NCBI GenBank assembly: GCA_029263075.1
Contig: JAJCYE010000034.1
Span: 1 to 60,846 of the forward strand
Source: Actinomycetes bacterium
Lineage (GTDB): Bacteria > Actinomycetota > CADDZG01 > JAHWKV01
Direction: 5' to 3'
DNA: 60,846 nt
Below the pieces are notes generated by a model. That model was not told the origin of the DNA and did not search any database. It saw nothing but the letters and a program-made list of their open reading frames with translations. Shown here piece by piece: positions 33,670 to 42,467 of the stretch. The position numbers and the translations under genes are program-made. Numbering within the stretch: the stretch's first letter is position 1; each line of letters opens with the position of its first letter.

Positions 33670-33711
33670 GTTGCTGTCGCAACTATATTCCCGGATGGTT
33701 GCGTTTGCAAC
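33670..33711 (-). promoter_or_regulatory. lon promoter with two GTTGC-N4-GCAAC operators
   Basis: Minus strand: -35 TTGCAA (33705-33710), 17-base spacer, -10 TATAGT (33682-33687). Two dyads, GTTGC-TGTC-GCAAC (33670-33683) and GTTGC-GTTT-GCAAC (33698-33711), 28 bases centre to centre, cover the -10/start region and the -35. The same dyad lies at the MarR gene at 29402. Confidence 0.75.
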
Positions 33712-33795
33712 CAAAACTTGAGTGTCGCTGCATCAATGTTACGGGATTACATACTGTCGTTGGTCCGTCTTGGCTCCTGAGAGGATAATTCGCGG

Positions 33796-34728
33796 ATGGA
33801 ACCCACAACCCCCCGACACCGCTGCTCGGCCATCGCCAGGGAGCAGGACGAGCCGCTCTTCGGCACTGCGCCTCATTCCCAGGCGTGGGTCCTGCTTGAG
33901 CAGCCCGGCGCCTGGGGGCCGGATGCGCTGACCACAAGCGCCATCGACCCGGAGGTCGGGGCCGAGTTGAACCGGCTCTCCAAGGAGCACGGGTTTCGGA
34001 TCATGCTGATCAGGCGGGGCGCCGGCCGATCATCCGGCGGAGCCCGGAGTTGCTTTTTGGCCCGGTCCGCCCAGTCTGAGACGTGGATGGAGCGGCTGGA
34101 GATGGCGAACCCCGCGGAACTGCTAACCGTCGACCTGGATGTGTTGAGCCGTCCCCTACCCCCGGGGCTCGGCGAGCCCGCCGGTCCCCTTTGGGCAATC
34201 TGCACCCACGGGCGGCGGGACCCCTGCTGCGCGGAGTACGGCCGGCGACTCATCCGCATGTGGGCGGAAAACGCCGTCGACGATACCTGCCACGGCCTGT
34301 GGGAGTCCTCCCACCAGGGCGGCCACCGCTTCGCGGCCAACCTTGCCATCTTCCCCCACGCCCTTTTCTACGGGCAGGTCGAAGCGGGCAACGCCCAACA
34401 GATCGTCGACGCCTACCGGGACGGGCGCCTAACCCTGGACGGCTACCGGGGACGCTCCGCATTCGACGGGGTCACCCAGGCCGCCGACTATCTGGTCCGC
34501 CGTCGGGAAAACATCACCGGCATCGATGACCTGCGGCCGGCGGGGAGGGCCGACTTGGGGGCGGGTCGCTATCGGGTCACCTTCGACTCGCCTTCAGGGG
34601 AAGTCGGCGTGCTCCTCGAGGTCGATGAGGGCCCGCTGAGACCGGAGAGCTGCAACAAGCCCAAGCTGACCCCCAGCAAGATCTACCGCCGGCTTGACGT
34701 CGCTCCCATCGGCTTGCCTACCGCCTGA
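33796..34728 (+). CDS. sucrase/ferredoxin-like (Suc_Fer-like) protein
   Basis: A 310-residue protein with the thioredoxin-fold 2Fe-2S-type Suc_Fer-like domain. The signature CTHGRRDPCCAEYGRRL is at about residues 136-152, preceded by a Cys in ARSCFLARS and followed by CHGLWESSHQGGHRFAANL. The role of the family is poorly known, and the iron-sulfur cluster is inferred from the Cys spacing. A short conserved tail (PSKIYRRLDV) ends the protein. It converges with the exonuclease gene, with an overlap of 11 bases at the stops. Confidence 0.85.
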   Translation: MEPTTPRHRCSAIAREQDEPLFGTAPHSQAWVLLEQPGAWGPDALTTSAIDPEVGAELNRLSKEHGFRIMLIRRGAGRSSGGARSCFLARSAQSETWMERLEMANPAELLTVDLDVLSRPLPPGLGEPAGPLWAICTHGRRDPCCAEYGRRLIRMWAENAVDDTCHGLWESSHQGGHRFAANLAIFPHALFYGQVEAGNAQQIVDAYRDGRLTLDGYRGRSAFDGVTQAADYLVRRRENITGIDDLRPAGRADLGAGRYRVTFDSPSGEVGVLLEVDEGPLRPESCNKPKLTPSKIYRRLDVAPIGLPTA

Positions 34729-35617
34729 GGGCGGTCAGCAGCCGGTCGACCGGGTTGTTCAAGCCGTACCTCTTCGCCAGCGCTTCGAGTTCGGGCGACG
34801 ACGAACCGCTGGGGCGTGCCATGTCCACCTCGCCAACCGGTGCCTCGTCGGAAATCAAGGACACCTGGGCCGCCCGGTCGACGTAATCCAGGCCCCGGCG
34901 GACTTTGCCCAACGCACCGGCGCCGTCCCCGGTCATCGCCGCCTCCAGTACCGCACTCAACGATTTGTACTTGCTGATCAGCGCCTGGGCCGTCTTTTCA
35001 CCGACGCCGGGTACGCCGGGCAAGCCATCCGAGGAGTCGCCCCGCAGGATCGCGTAGTCGCCGTAGGCCCGGCCGGGAATGCCGTACTTCTTCTCTATGT
35101 AGCGCTCGTTGATCAACGACAATTCAGAGACCCCCCGGAGGGGATACAGGATGACGACGTCGGGGTCCCGCACCAATTGGAAGAGATCCCGGTCCCCGGA
35201 GACGATCTCAACCCGGCCGGGACAGCGGGGGATCAACGCGCCGATGACGTCTTCGGCTTCCCAGTCGGGCACGCCGGCGGTGGGGACACCGGCGGCCTCA
35301 AGGACCTGGTAGATAACGGGTATCTGGGCATCTAGGAGTGGTTGGGGCACTCCTACCCTGTGAGTTTTGTAGCTGGGGATGAGGTCCACCCGCCACTGAG
35401 GCCGCCAGTCCTCATCGTCGGCGCACACCAACAGATCCGGGTTCCGGTCCTGCACCAGCCGGGCCAGCATGTTCAAAAAGCCGTAGGCGGCGTTGACCTG
35501 CATCCCGTCGGGGGCGGTAACCGAGTCCGGCGTTGAAAAAAACGCCCGGTAGATCAGACTGGCGGCGTCTATCAGAAGAGCCCGGGGTGCCGGGGGCGAC
35601 GAATCGGCGGCGGACAT
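34718..35617 (-). CDS. stand-alone 5'-3' exonuclease (PolA N-terminal-like)
   Basis: A 299-residue FEN-type nuclease resembling the 5'-nuclease domain of DNA polymerase I (LLIDAASLIYRAFFS, then the Asp cluster in DWEAEDVIGAL and VSGDRDLFQLV). The H3TH motif GDSSDGLPGVPGVGEKTAQALI is at about residues 195-215. There is no polymerase domain, so the enzyme is separate. It is likely to act in Okazaki fragment or repair flap processing. It converges with the Suc_Fer-like gene and follows glpX on the same strand. Confidence 0.9.
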   Translation of the reverse strand: MSAADSSPPAPRALLIDAASLIYRAFFSTPDSVTAPDGMQVNAAYGFLNMLARLVQDRNPDLLVCADDEDWRPQWRVDLIPSYKTHRVGVPQPLLDAQIPVIYQVLEAAGVPTAGVPDWEAEDVIGALIPRCPGRVEIVSGDRDLFQLVRDPDVVILYPLRGVSELSLINERYIEKKYGIPGRAYGDYAILRGDSSDGLPGVPGVGEKTAQALISKYKSLSAVLEAAMTGDGAGALGKVRRGLDYVDRAAQVSLISDEAPVGEVDMARPSGSSSPELEALAKRYGLNNPVDRLLTALRR

Positions 35618-35669
35618 TCAGATCCGGGGACGTGCGGGGGGAATCCCCGGCACATTTCGTCCCCGCATG

Positions 35670-36677
35670 TCAGTCGTAGTGGATTCCCGAGTACTTCATG
35701 AGCTTGGTCCACTGGTGCTCTGCGGTGATCGTCCGCACCGTACCGGACCTGGAACTCATAACCAGCGAATGGGTGGTGGCACCGTCCGCCCGGTACTGGA
35801 CCGCCGGGAGAAGGTCCCCGCCGGTGATCCCGGTGGCGGCGAAGAAAGAGTCACCCACGCACAACTCGTCCTGATTCAGGACCTGGGTCAGGTCGTATCC
35901 GGCGTCGATGAGGTCCTGCCGCTCCCCATCGCTCTGGGGGTCGAGGCGTCCCTGCAGACATCCGCCCAGCGCCTTGATCGCCGCCGCGGTGATCACCCCC
36001 TCCGGGGTGCCGCCGGTGCCCAGCAACAGGTCGACACCGCTCCGGTTGGTGGCCGCCGAAAGACCGGCCGCAACATCACCGTCGGTGATAAGCCGGATCC
36101 GGGCGCCCGCTTCGCGGATCTGGCGGATCAACTCCTTGTGCCGGGGTTTGTCCATCAGGATGACGGTGACGTCCTCCACGTCGATCCCTTTGGCCTTGGC
36201 TACTGCCTTGATGTTGTCGGCGACCGGGGCCTCCAACTCAACCACGTCGGCGGCTTCGGGACCGGTAGCAATCTTCTTCATATAGAACGCGGGCCCCGGG
36301 TCCCACATGGCGCCCCGGCCTGCCACCGCGATAACCGCGATTCCTCCGGGCATGCCGCGGGAGGTAATTGTGGTTCCTTCAACCGGGTCTACGGCCACGT
36401 CCACCTCGGGAGGAACGCCGGTCCCCACCCGCTCTCCGTTGGAGAGCCACGGGGCGTCGTCCTTCTCGCCCTCGCCGATGACGATAATGCCGTCCATCTG
36501 GCAGGTTGCGATCATCAGGCGCATGGCATCGACGGCAGCACCGTCGGCTGCCTCCTTGTCTCCACGTCCCATCCAGCGGCCGGCGGCCATAGCCCCCGCC
36601 TCGGTTACACGCACGAGTTCCATCCCCAGGTTGCGGTCCCCGGAGGTCAGGCTGAATACTTCGGTTTCGTCGGTCAT
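35670..36677 (-). CDS. glpX: fructose-1,6-bisphosphatase class II
   Basis: A 335-residue metal-dependent phosphatase of gluconeogenesis. Characteristic segments are IGEGEKDDAPWL (about 66-77), DVAVDPVEGTTI (about 93-104), FYMKKIATGPE and GGTPEGVITAAAIKALGG. This type is the usual FBPase of actinobacteria. Length is normal and the metal-binding acids are present. ATG 36675-36677 is the start. The exonuclease gene lies downstream on the same strand. Confidence 0.95.
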   Translation of the reverse strand: MTDETEVFSLTSGDRNLGMELVRVTEAGAMAAGRWMGRGDKEAADGAAVDAMRLMIATCQMDGIIVIGEGEKDDAPWLSNGERVGTGVPPEVDVAVDPVEGTTITSRGMPGGIAVIAVAGRGAMWDPGPAFYMKKIATGPEAADVVELEAPVADNIKAVAKAKGIDVEDVTVILMDKPRHKELIRQIREAGARIRLITDGDVAAGLSAATNRSGVDLLLGTGGTPEGVITAAAIKALGGCLQGRLDPQSDGERQDLIDAGYDLTQVLNQDELCVGDSFFAATGITGGDLLPAVQYRADGATTHSLVMSSRSGTVRTITAEHQWTKLMKYSGIHYD

Positions 36678-36775
36678 AGGCGCATATTAACTGAAACAGC
36701 CGGGAGCGCCGCCCCGTCCTAGGGGTCGCAGCACCCCTTTCGGTGTTCTTCCCAAACCAGCGAGGCTAGACTTTA

Positions 36776-37060
36776 ATGATGAGGCCCCAAGATACCCAGC
36801 AGTTCGACAGGGCACGAACGCGTGAAATGCCCCGGGTATCCGCGGTCAAACACACCAAGCGGCTCCTGGTTTTGGCTTTGGGCTCAACACTGATCGCGGC
36901 GGGACTTGTCCTCCTGGTTCTTCCCGGACCCGGCATCGCCGTCCTATTTTTGGGTCTGACCGTACTCTCCTGGGAGTTCCCCGCGGCCAAGCGCCTTTTG
37001 TTCAAGATGAAGATGAAGATCAAGCACCTGCGGGAGTCCCGCAGCCGCAGCCGAAGCTAG
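36776..37060 (+). CDS. PGPGW-family small membrane protein
   Basis: A 94-residue protein with two membrane helices (about 28-48 and 52-70) separated by LVLPGPGIAVLFLGL, the PGPGW-family core, and ending with a very basic tail. The name-giving Trp sits slightly further on (LSWEF). Function unknown. It lies 14 bases upstream of gdhA on the same strand, so the two probably form one transcript. Confidence 0.85.
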   Translation: MMRPQDTQQFDRARTREMPRVSAVKHTKRLLVLALGSTLIAAGLVLLVLPGPGIAVLFLGLTVLSWEFPAAKRLLFKMKMKIKHLRESRSRSRS

Positions 37061-37074
37061 GTCTGCGGAAAGCC

Positions 37075-38334
37075 TTGGCGGAGGCGCAACCAACCCAGGA
37101 CATGAGCCCGTTCGAAGCGGTGACTCATTTCTTCAACCGTGCCGCCGACCTCATTCAACTCCCCGACTCCACGCGGTCGGTCCTGCGCCGCAGCTACCGA
37201 GAACTAACCGTTCAAGTGGTACTGCTCAAGGACAACGGGGACCACGACGTACTGACCGGTTTTAGGATCCAGCACAACGGCGCCCGGGGCCCGTACAAGG
37301 GCGGCGTTCGTTTCCACCCCGACGTCGACGCCGACCAGATACGTTCGCTCGCAGCCCTGATGACGTGGAAGGCGGCAGTTGTCGATGTTCCCTTCGGTGG
37401 GGCGAAGGGCGGCATCCAGGTCGACCCCCGCAACCTAACCGTCAACGAACTCGAGCGGATGACCCGCGTCTACACCAACCAGATCTCGCATTTCCTCGGC
37501 AGCCACCGGGACATCCCGGCCCCCGACGTCAATACCAATGCCCAGGTCATGGCGTGGATGATGGACGAATACGGCAAACGACACGGCTACACGCCGGAAA
37601 TCGTCACCGGCAAACCCATCGCCCTCGGCGGATCCTACGGGAGGGACGCCGCAACCGGGAGGGGCACCGTGATCGTCATGCACGAAGCGGCCGAACGTAT
37701 GGGACTGACTCCCGGGGAGTGCCGGGTAGCCATCCAAGGATTCGGGAACGTCGGCGGGTGGGCCGCCCGGGTTGCACACGAGCGGGGCTACAAGGTGATC
37801 GCAGTCTCCGATGTCGAAGGCGGGATCCTCAACGAGGACGGCCTGGACATCCCGAAACTGCTGGCCCACCACACCGAGACGGGATTTGTGGGAGGTTTCC
37901 CCCGGGCGCAGCCCATCTCCAACGCCGATCTGTTGGCCCTCCCGGTAGAGGTGCTGCTCCCGGCGGCTATGGGCCGGGCCATCCACTGCGGCAACGTCGA
38001 CAGCTTGAGGTGCCGCATAGTGGTGGAGGGAGCGAACAACCCCATCACCCCCGAAGCCGACGAGGTCCTTAACCGCCGGGGCGTGCTGATCGTTCCCGAC
38101 ATCCTGGCCAACGCCGGCGGCGTCATCGTCAGCTACTTCGAGTGGACCCAGAACATCCAGCAGTTCCGGTGGGATGAGGTCGACGTCAACCGGCGTCTCA
38201 CCACCAGACTGGTCGCCGCGTACGACCGGGTCGCCACCTTTGCCCGGCTCCAGAACGTCTCGATGCGTGAGGCGGCGTTTGCCATCGCCGTCCAGCGGGT
38301 TGCCGAGACCGCCCACCTGCGCGGCTACATCTAG
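37075..38334 (+). CDS. gdhA: glutamate dehydrogenase
   Basis: A 419-residue enzyme interconverting glutamate and 2-oxoglutarate plus ammonia. The Glu-Dehydrogenase dimerisation/substrate domain shows KGGVRFHPDVDADQIRSLAALMTWKAAVVDVPFGGAKGGI with the catalytic Lys in the last GGAKGG, then APDVNTN. The NAD(P) domain has the glycine-rich QGFGNVGGWAARV. Length and motifs match the hexameric short-chain type. TTG 37075 follows a GGAAAG Shine-Dalgarno. Confidence 0.96.
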   Translation: MAEAQPTQDMSPFEAVTHFFNRAADLIQLPDSTRSVLRRSYRELTVQVVLLKDNGDHDVLTGFRIQHNGARGPYKGGVRFHPDVDADQIRSLAALMTWKAAVVDVPFGGAKGGIQVDPRNLTVNELERMTRVYTNQISHFLGSHRDIPAPDVNTNAQVMAWMMDEYGKRHGYTPEIVTGKPIALGGSYGRDAATGRGTVIVMHEAAERMGLTPGECRVAIQGFGNVGGWAARVAHERGYKVIAVSDVEGGILNEDGLDIPKLLAHHTETGFVGGFPRAQPISNADLLALPVEVLLPAAMGRAIHCGNVDSLRCRIVVEGANNPITPEADEVLNRRGVLIVPDILANAGGVIVSYFEWTQNIQQFRWDEVDVNRRLTTRLVAAYDRVATFARLQNVSMREAAFAIAVQRVAETAHLRGYI

Positions 38335-38439
38335 CGTTCAACCCGGCCGCAGGAGCGGACACCCGTCGGACGCGTCGAGGCCTAGCGACCAACCTCCCGG
38401 TGCCGTCCACCCACGGCACGCCACCGTCGCCGTAAGATT

Positions 38440-39768
38440 GTGATTCTGAATACGACCCCTGCCCCCACCACGAGGAGCCCCTCATACCTACGTCTCCTTC
38501 TGGTCGTCCTGGGCACGGCGACTTTCTTTGAGGGTTTCGACACCGCGATCAGCGCGATCGTCCTCAAAGACCTGGCCGAGTCGTTCAATATCCCCCTCGA
38601 TGAGACCGCTCAAATCACGGGGCCCCTCATACCCATCGGCCTCGGCGCCTTCGGGGCGCTGGCCGTCACCATGCTCGGCGACCGCATCGGCCGGCGGCCC
38701 CTACTGGTGGGTACGACCTTCCTCTACGCAATATTCACCGGCCTGACTGCCACTTCGCAGACTCTCACCATGTTCGTGGTCTTCCAGTTCTTCGCCCGCA
38801 CCTTCCTGCTGGCGGAGTACGCCACGGCGATCACGATGGTCACCGAAGAGTTCCCCGCCGAGCGAAGAGGCCGGGCCCTGGGAACATTGACGGCGCTGGG
38901 GGCGCTGGGGCTCCCCATAGTTGCGGTCCTGCACCTGCTGGTAAAGGACACCGCCCTCGGCTGGCGCATCCTCTACCTCGTAGGCCTGATCCCGCTGGTT
39001 GTCGTCGGCTTCTTGAGGCTGAAGCTGAAAGAAACGGAACGATGGACAACGGCCAAGGCCGAGGGGTCCACGCTCAATCACCACAAGATCCGCCAACTGC
39101 TTCATCAGGCCGACCGTTCGATCATCTGGAAGGTCGGGGCGCTCTACTTCTTCTCTCACTTCGCCCTATTGGGTGCGGTGACCTGGTGGCCGTTTTATGC
39201 GGGCGTCCACCTGGATTACAGCGACGCCACCATTACCCTGCTGCTGGGGGTCGCCTACCCGCTGGGGGTGACCGGCTACTACCTGGCCGGCCGGCTCGCC
39301 GACCGATACGGCCGGAGAAGAACCGGCACCCTGTTCCTATTCGTCGGCATGGTTTTCGGGATAGCGGTGTTTCAGATCTCGGACGCCACCTTGATGTTCC
39401 CGGCTCTGGTGCTTGCGGTCTTCTTCGGATTCGGGATGAACCCCATCCTGGCGGCGATAGCCTCCGAACTGTTCCCCACCGCCCTCAGGGCCACCGCGGT
39501 CGCCTTCGTACGGTCGATCTTCGGGACCATCGGCGGGATCGCCGGACCCATCACGGTGGGAGTCCTGGCCGGTGCCAGCGCCGCCGAAAGGTTCCCCTCG
39601 ATGCCCCTGCTCGGAAATATGGGGGACGTGGTGGCGATGGTCGCTCTGATGAACATCCCGGCGGCGATCATGCTCTGGAAGCTGCCCGAGACCGCGGGAA
39701 CCGAACTGGAGGACATAGGGACCGGTTCAACCAAACCCGGCGACGAACTACAGCCCGACGCCTCCTAG
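38440..39768 (+). CDS. MFS transporter
   Basis: A 442-residue transporter with 12 transmembrane helices. The cytoplasmic loop motif GDRIGRRPLL lies between helices 2 and 3, and its repeat ADRYGRRRTG between 8 and 9. The helix-4 region RTFLLAEYATAITMVTEEFPAERRGRALG is typical of sugar/aromatic-acid/H+ symporters. The substrate cannot be read from sequence. GTG 38440 is used as start. It converges with the ctaA-ctaB gene. Confidence 0.9.
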   Translation: MILNTTPAPTTRSPSYLRLLLVVLGTATFFEGFDTAISAIVLKDLAESFNIPLDETAQITGPLIPIGLGAFGALAVTMLGDRIGRRPLLVGTTFLYAIFTGLTATSQTLTMFVVFQFFARTFLLAEYATAITMVTEEFPAERRGRALGTLTALGALGLPIVAVLHLLVKDTALGWRILYLVGLIPLVVVGFLRLKLKETERWTTAKAEGSTLNHHKIRQLLHQADRSIIWKVGALYFFSHFALLGAVTWWPFYAGVHLDYSDATITLLLGVAYPLGVTGYYLAGRLADRYGRRRTGTLFLFVGMVFGIAVFQISDATLMFPALVLAVFFGFGMNPILAAIASELFPTALRATAVAFVRSIFGTIGGIAGPITVGVLAGASAAERFPSMPLLGNMGDVVAMVALMNIPAAIMLWKLPETAGTELEDIGTGSTKPGDELQPDAS

Positions 39769-39784
39769 GTAGCGACGATCCGGG

Positions 39785-41797
39785 TCAGTGGGAAGCCAGG
39801 GCCACCGAACCCCACGACAGCAAGAACAGAGCGGTCATCATGACCAGTGGGATCGTCGTCCACAACACCTCGATTGCCAGCACCCGCAACCGCCCGGGTG
39901 CCTCCTCGGGCCTGCGGTAGCCGATCACGCCAACCAGGATAGCGGCCGAGAAGCCGACGAAGATGGTACCGGCGGCCACCAGCACAACCTGGTAGATCGA
40001 CTCGATGGCCGGGACGTTCAGCAGGACGTCCGCCGCCAGCGCAACGAACACCACCACCAGATACATGATCGAAAAGTGAAACAGGCTCATCGCCTGCTTG
40101 CCGTCCGGGTTCTTGCGGAGCCGCAGGGAGTAGAACACGAAGGCCAGGCCCATGACGCTGGCGGACGCCAGGTACAAGACTCCTAGCTGGGCCACCGGGT
40201 ACATCAGCAGGCTCACGGCAAACAGCACCACCGAGTAAAGGACAATCTGGCGCGTCGTCTCCTGAACGCCCCGGACCACCGGAAGCATCGGCACGCCTGC
40301 CGCCTTGTAGTCATCCGAATACCTCAGCGCCAGCGCCCAAAAGTGCGGGGGCGTCCAGTAGAAGATGATTGCGAACAGGACCCAGGCCGGACGGCCGACA
40401 TCGCCGGTGACCGCCGCCCACCCGATCAACGCGGGAGCGGCCCCCGCCGCCCCTCCGATGACGATGTTGGACGGCGTGTATCTCTTGAGCCCGATCGTGT
40501 AGACAAAGACGTAAAAAAGGATGGCGGCCAGCGACCACCAGGCCGCAGGCATGTTGATTGTCAACGCCATGAAGATGAAGCTGACAACTCCCAGGATGAC
40601 CCCGAACCTGAGGGCGTTGGCCGGGGTTACATCGTGACTCGGCAGGGGCCTGATCGACGTCCGCTGCATCTTTTCGTCGATGTCACGATCCAGATAGCAG
40701 TTGATGCAGTTGGCCGATCCGGCAGCCATGCTTCCACCGACGAGGGTCGCCAGCACCAGCCAAGGCGCCGGCCATCCCCGCTGGGCGACGATCATCGCAG
40801 GGACCGTGGTAATCAGCAGCAACTCGATAATCCGGGGTTTGGTGAGCATGAAGTAGGCCTTGATCCGGCCGCCTCCGCCACCCTTGGCCCCGGCACCCTC
40901 CGCTTCCCTCCCACCCGCAGGTGCGGCCACCCCGCCCTTGCGGTAGGCGAGGATACTCAACGACACCAGCGCCACCCACAACAACTCACCGGTAAGGACG
41001 TGGCCCACAATGGTCCACGGCGCCGAACCCGACAGGACATTGAACCCGCCCAGAAGCACCTGCACCAACCAGAGCGCAAACGCGCCGTGACCGAGCATGA
41101 GCAACGTGCGGTCCTTGGGGTCCCGCTTGGTGATGCGGTAAGCGAGCAGACCGATGGACACACCCAACAACGCGGCAACCAGCCGGTGGGTGTAGTGCAA
41201 CAGGGGTTTGGCGCCGTCGGGCGGTAGGAGCGAGCCGTTCATCAACGGCCAATCGGAAAACACTTCCGCTCCGGCCCGCTGCTGGACCACCGAAGCACCC
41301 ACCATCAGGACGATGAACGCCGCTGCCGTGGTCCACGCGGCCAGCCGGGACACCCGATCCCACCCTCCCCCGCGGGAGTGGAAGCTGTTCACCGTGGCGG
41401 TGGCCAGCAGCCCCACCAGAGTCAGCGACAAGAAGAAGTGAAGGACCACCGTGTCGGCGTGAAGCTCGTCGAGCACCACCTGGCGGCCGACGCCGGCCTG
41501 GATGATGACCGCCACCAGAGCGAGCAGCGAAGGCCAGAACACCGCGGGCCTCGTCCGCTGCTTCAGCCAGGCGACTACCGCCAGGGCCAGGACCAGGAAG
41601 CCCACGATCGACGCCACCAATCGGTGGCTGTACTCGATGATGGCCGTCTTCTCCAACGGGGGAATCCAATTACCGTGGCAACGGGGCCAGTCCGGGCAGC
41701 CGAGCCCCGATCCGGAGGCGCGCACCACAGCGCCGACCATTACCAGGATCATGGCCATCACGGTAGTGGCCGATGCGAGCTTCTGAAAACGGGTCAT
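39785..41797 (-). CDS. ctaA-ctaB: heme A synthase / heme O synthase fusion with a subunit-II-like tail
   Basis: A 670-residue polytopic protein. Residues about 1-290 are CtaA (COX15): EYSHR (His58), VVLHFF (His120), HYTHRL (His204) and GHVL (His266) are the heme ligands, with the Cys34/Cys40 pair in GCPDWPRC. A Gly-rich linker (about 287-312) leads to CtaB (about 313-590), with NCINCYLDRDIDEKM (363-377) and a later YSDDYKAAGVPML. Residues about 600-665 add two helices joined by a loop that ends in AIEVLWTTIP, like the IWTAIP of subunit II. It would farnesylate heme B and oxidise heme O to heme A for the oxidase. First gene after the cupredoxin in the operon. Confidence 0.93.
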   Translation of the reverse strand: MTRFQKLASATTVMAMILVMVGAVVRASGSGLGCPDWPRCHGNWIPPLEKTAIIEYSHRLVASIVGFLVLALAVVAWLKQRTRPAVFWPSLLALVAVIIQAGVGRQVVLDELHADTVVLHFFLSLTLVGLLATATVNSFHSRGGGWDRVSRLAAWTTAAAFIVLMVGASVVQQRAGAEVFSDWPLMNGSLLPPDGAKPLLHYTHRLVAALLGVSIGLLAYRITKRDPKDRTLLMLGHGAFALWLVQVLLGGFNVLSGSAPWTIVGHVLTGELLWVALVSLSILAYRKGGVAAPAGGREAEGAGAKGGGGGRIKAYFMLTKPRIIELLLITTVPAMIVAQRGWPAPWLVLATLVGGSMAAGSANCINCYLDRDIDEKMQRTSIRPLPSHDVTPANALRFGVILGVVSFIFMALTINMPAAWWSLAAILFYVFVYTIGLKRYTPSNIVIGGAAGAAPALIGWAAVTGDVGRPAWVLFAIIFYWTPPHFWALALRYSDDYKAAGVPMLPVVRGVQETTRQIVLYSVVLFAVSLLMYPVAQLGVLYLASASVMGLAFVFYSLRLRKNPDGKQAMSLFHFSIMYLVVVFVALAADVLLNVPAIESIYQVVLVAAGTIFVGFSAAILVGVIGYRRPEEAPGRLRVLAIEVLWTTIPLVMMTALFLLSWGSVALASH

Positions 41798-41828
41798 CGG
41801 GCTACTTCAGCGGTCGGGAGACCGGAGA

Positions 41829-42467
41829 TCAATGTTCTCCAGCGGGAACTTCGCCGCCCGACGACTCACCCTCTGCCGCAATCACTTTCCCGTTCATCGT
41901 GGGGTGAACGTCGCACTGAAAGTAGTACTCGCCGGCGGCGATGGGATCTACCTTCTCCTCGACTTCTTTGGGGCCGGTGATGATGGCACCCCGGAACAAG
42001 GCGTTGGTGGAACCCGCTGCCTCCAGGATGGAAACGTTGTGGGGCTGGGCTTCTTTGTTGTCGAAGGCGATGATGAATTCTTTGTCCGCCGGGATAGAGA
42101 GTTCCGTCTGCTCGAAGGCCAGGTTATCGGCAACCAAGTCAACCTTCACAATCTCTTCGCCGTGGCCCTCCTCTTCGGGAAAGCTAACGACACCGGCAGC
42201 CGCAGCCCCACCCAAAACCAGCGGGACCACCGCGATGATCCCCAGGAACATCGCGAGGGGTTTCCCGGCGCTCGGTTTGGCTGCCATCACGCTGAATGCG
42301 ACAAGCAAGTTGATGGCCGTCATTATCGCTACCGAGGTGGCGATCTCTGCCGGTACGTTCAGCAGGATCTGGGACATGACCAACGCCAGGAACAGGACAA
42401 AGGCCAGTGCTCCCACCGGAATAAGGATGGGAAGGATCAGCCGGTCCCGCATCTTGTCGTCACTCAT
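41829..42467 (-). CDS. membrane-anchored cupredoxin
   Basis: A 212-residue protein with three N-terminal membrane helices (about 9-34, 43-62, 70-95) and a periplasmic blue-copper domain. The copper ligands are visible as His143 (AQPHNVSI), Cys185, His188 and Met191 (FQCDVHPTM), the type 1 set. In an oxidase operon it could donate electrons to the caa3 oxidase or handle copper. ATG 42465-42467 with GGTGGAG upstream overlaps the ctaG stop as ATGA. The N-terminal helices are unlike those of soluble plastocyanins. Confidence 0.88.
   Translation of the reverse strand: MSDDKMRDRLILPILIPVGALAFVLFLALVMSQILLNVPAEIATSVAIMTAINLLVAFSVMAAKPSAGKPLAMFLGIIAVVPLVLGGAAAAGVVSFPEEEGHGEEIVKVDLVADNLAFEQTELSIPADKEFIIAFDNKEAQPHNVSILEAAGSTNALFRGAIITGPKEVEEKVDPIAAGEYYFQCDVHPTMNGKVIAAEGESSGGEVPAGEH

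Noticed and set aside
39785-41797. artefact of two adjacent genes joined by sequencing error
   Set aside because: The linker is in frame and Gly-rich, both domains are complete, and no start signal appears between them.
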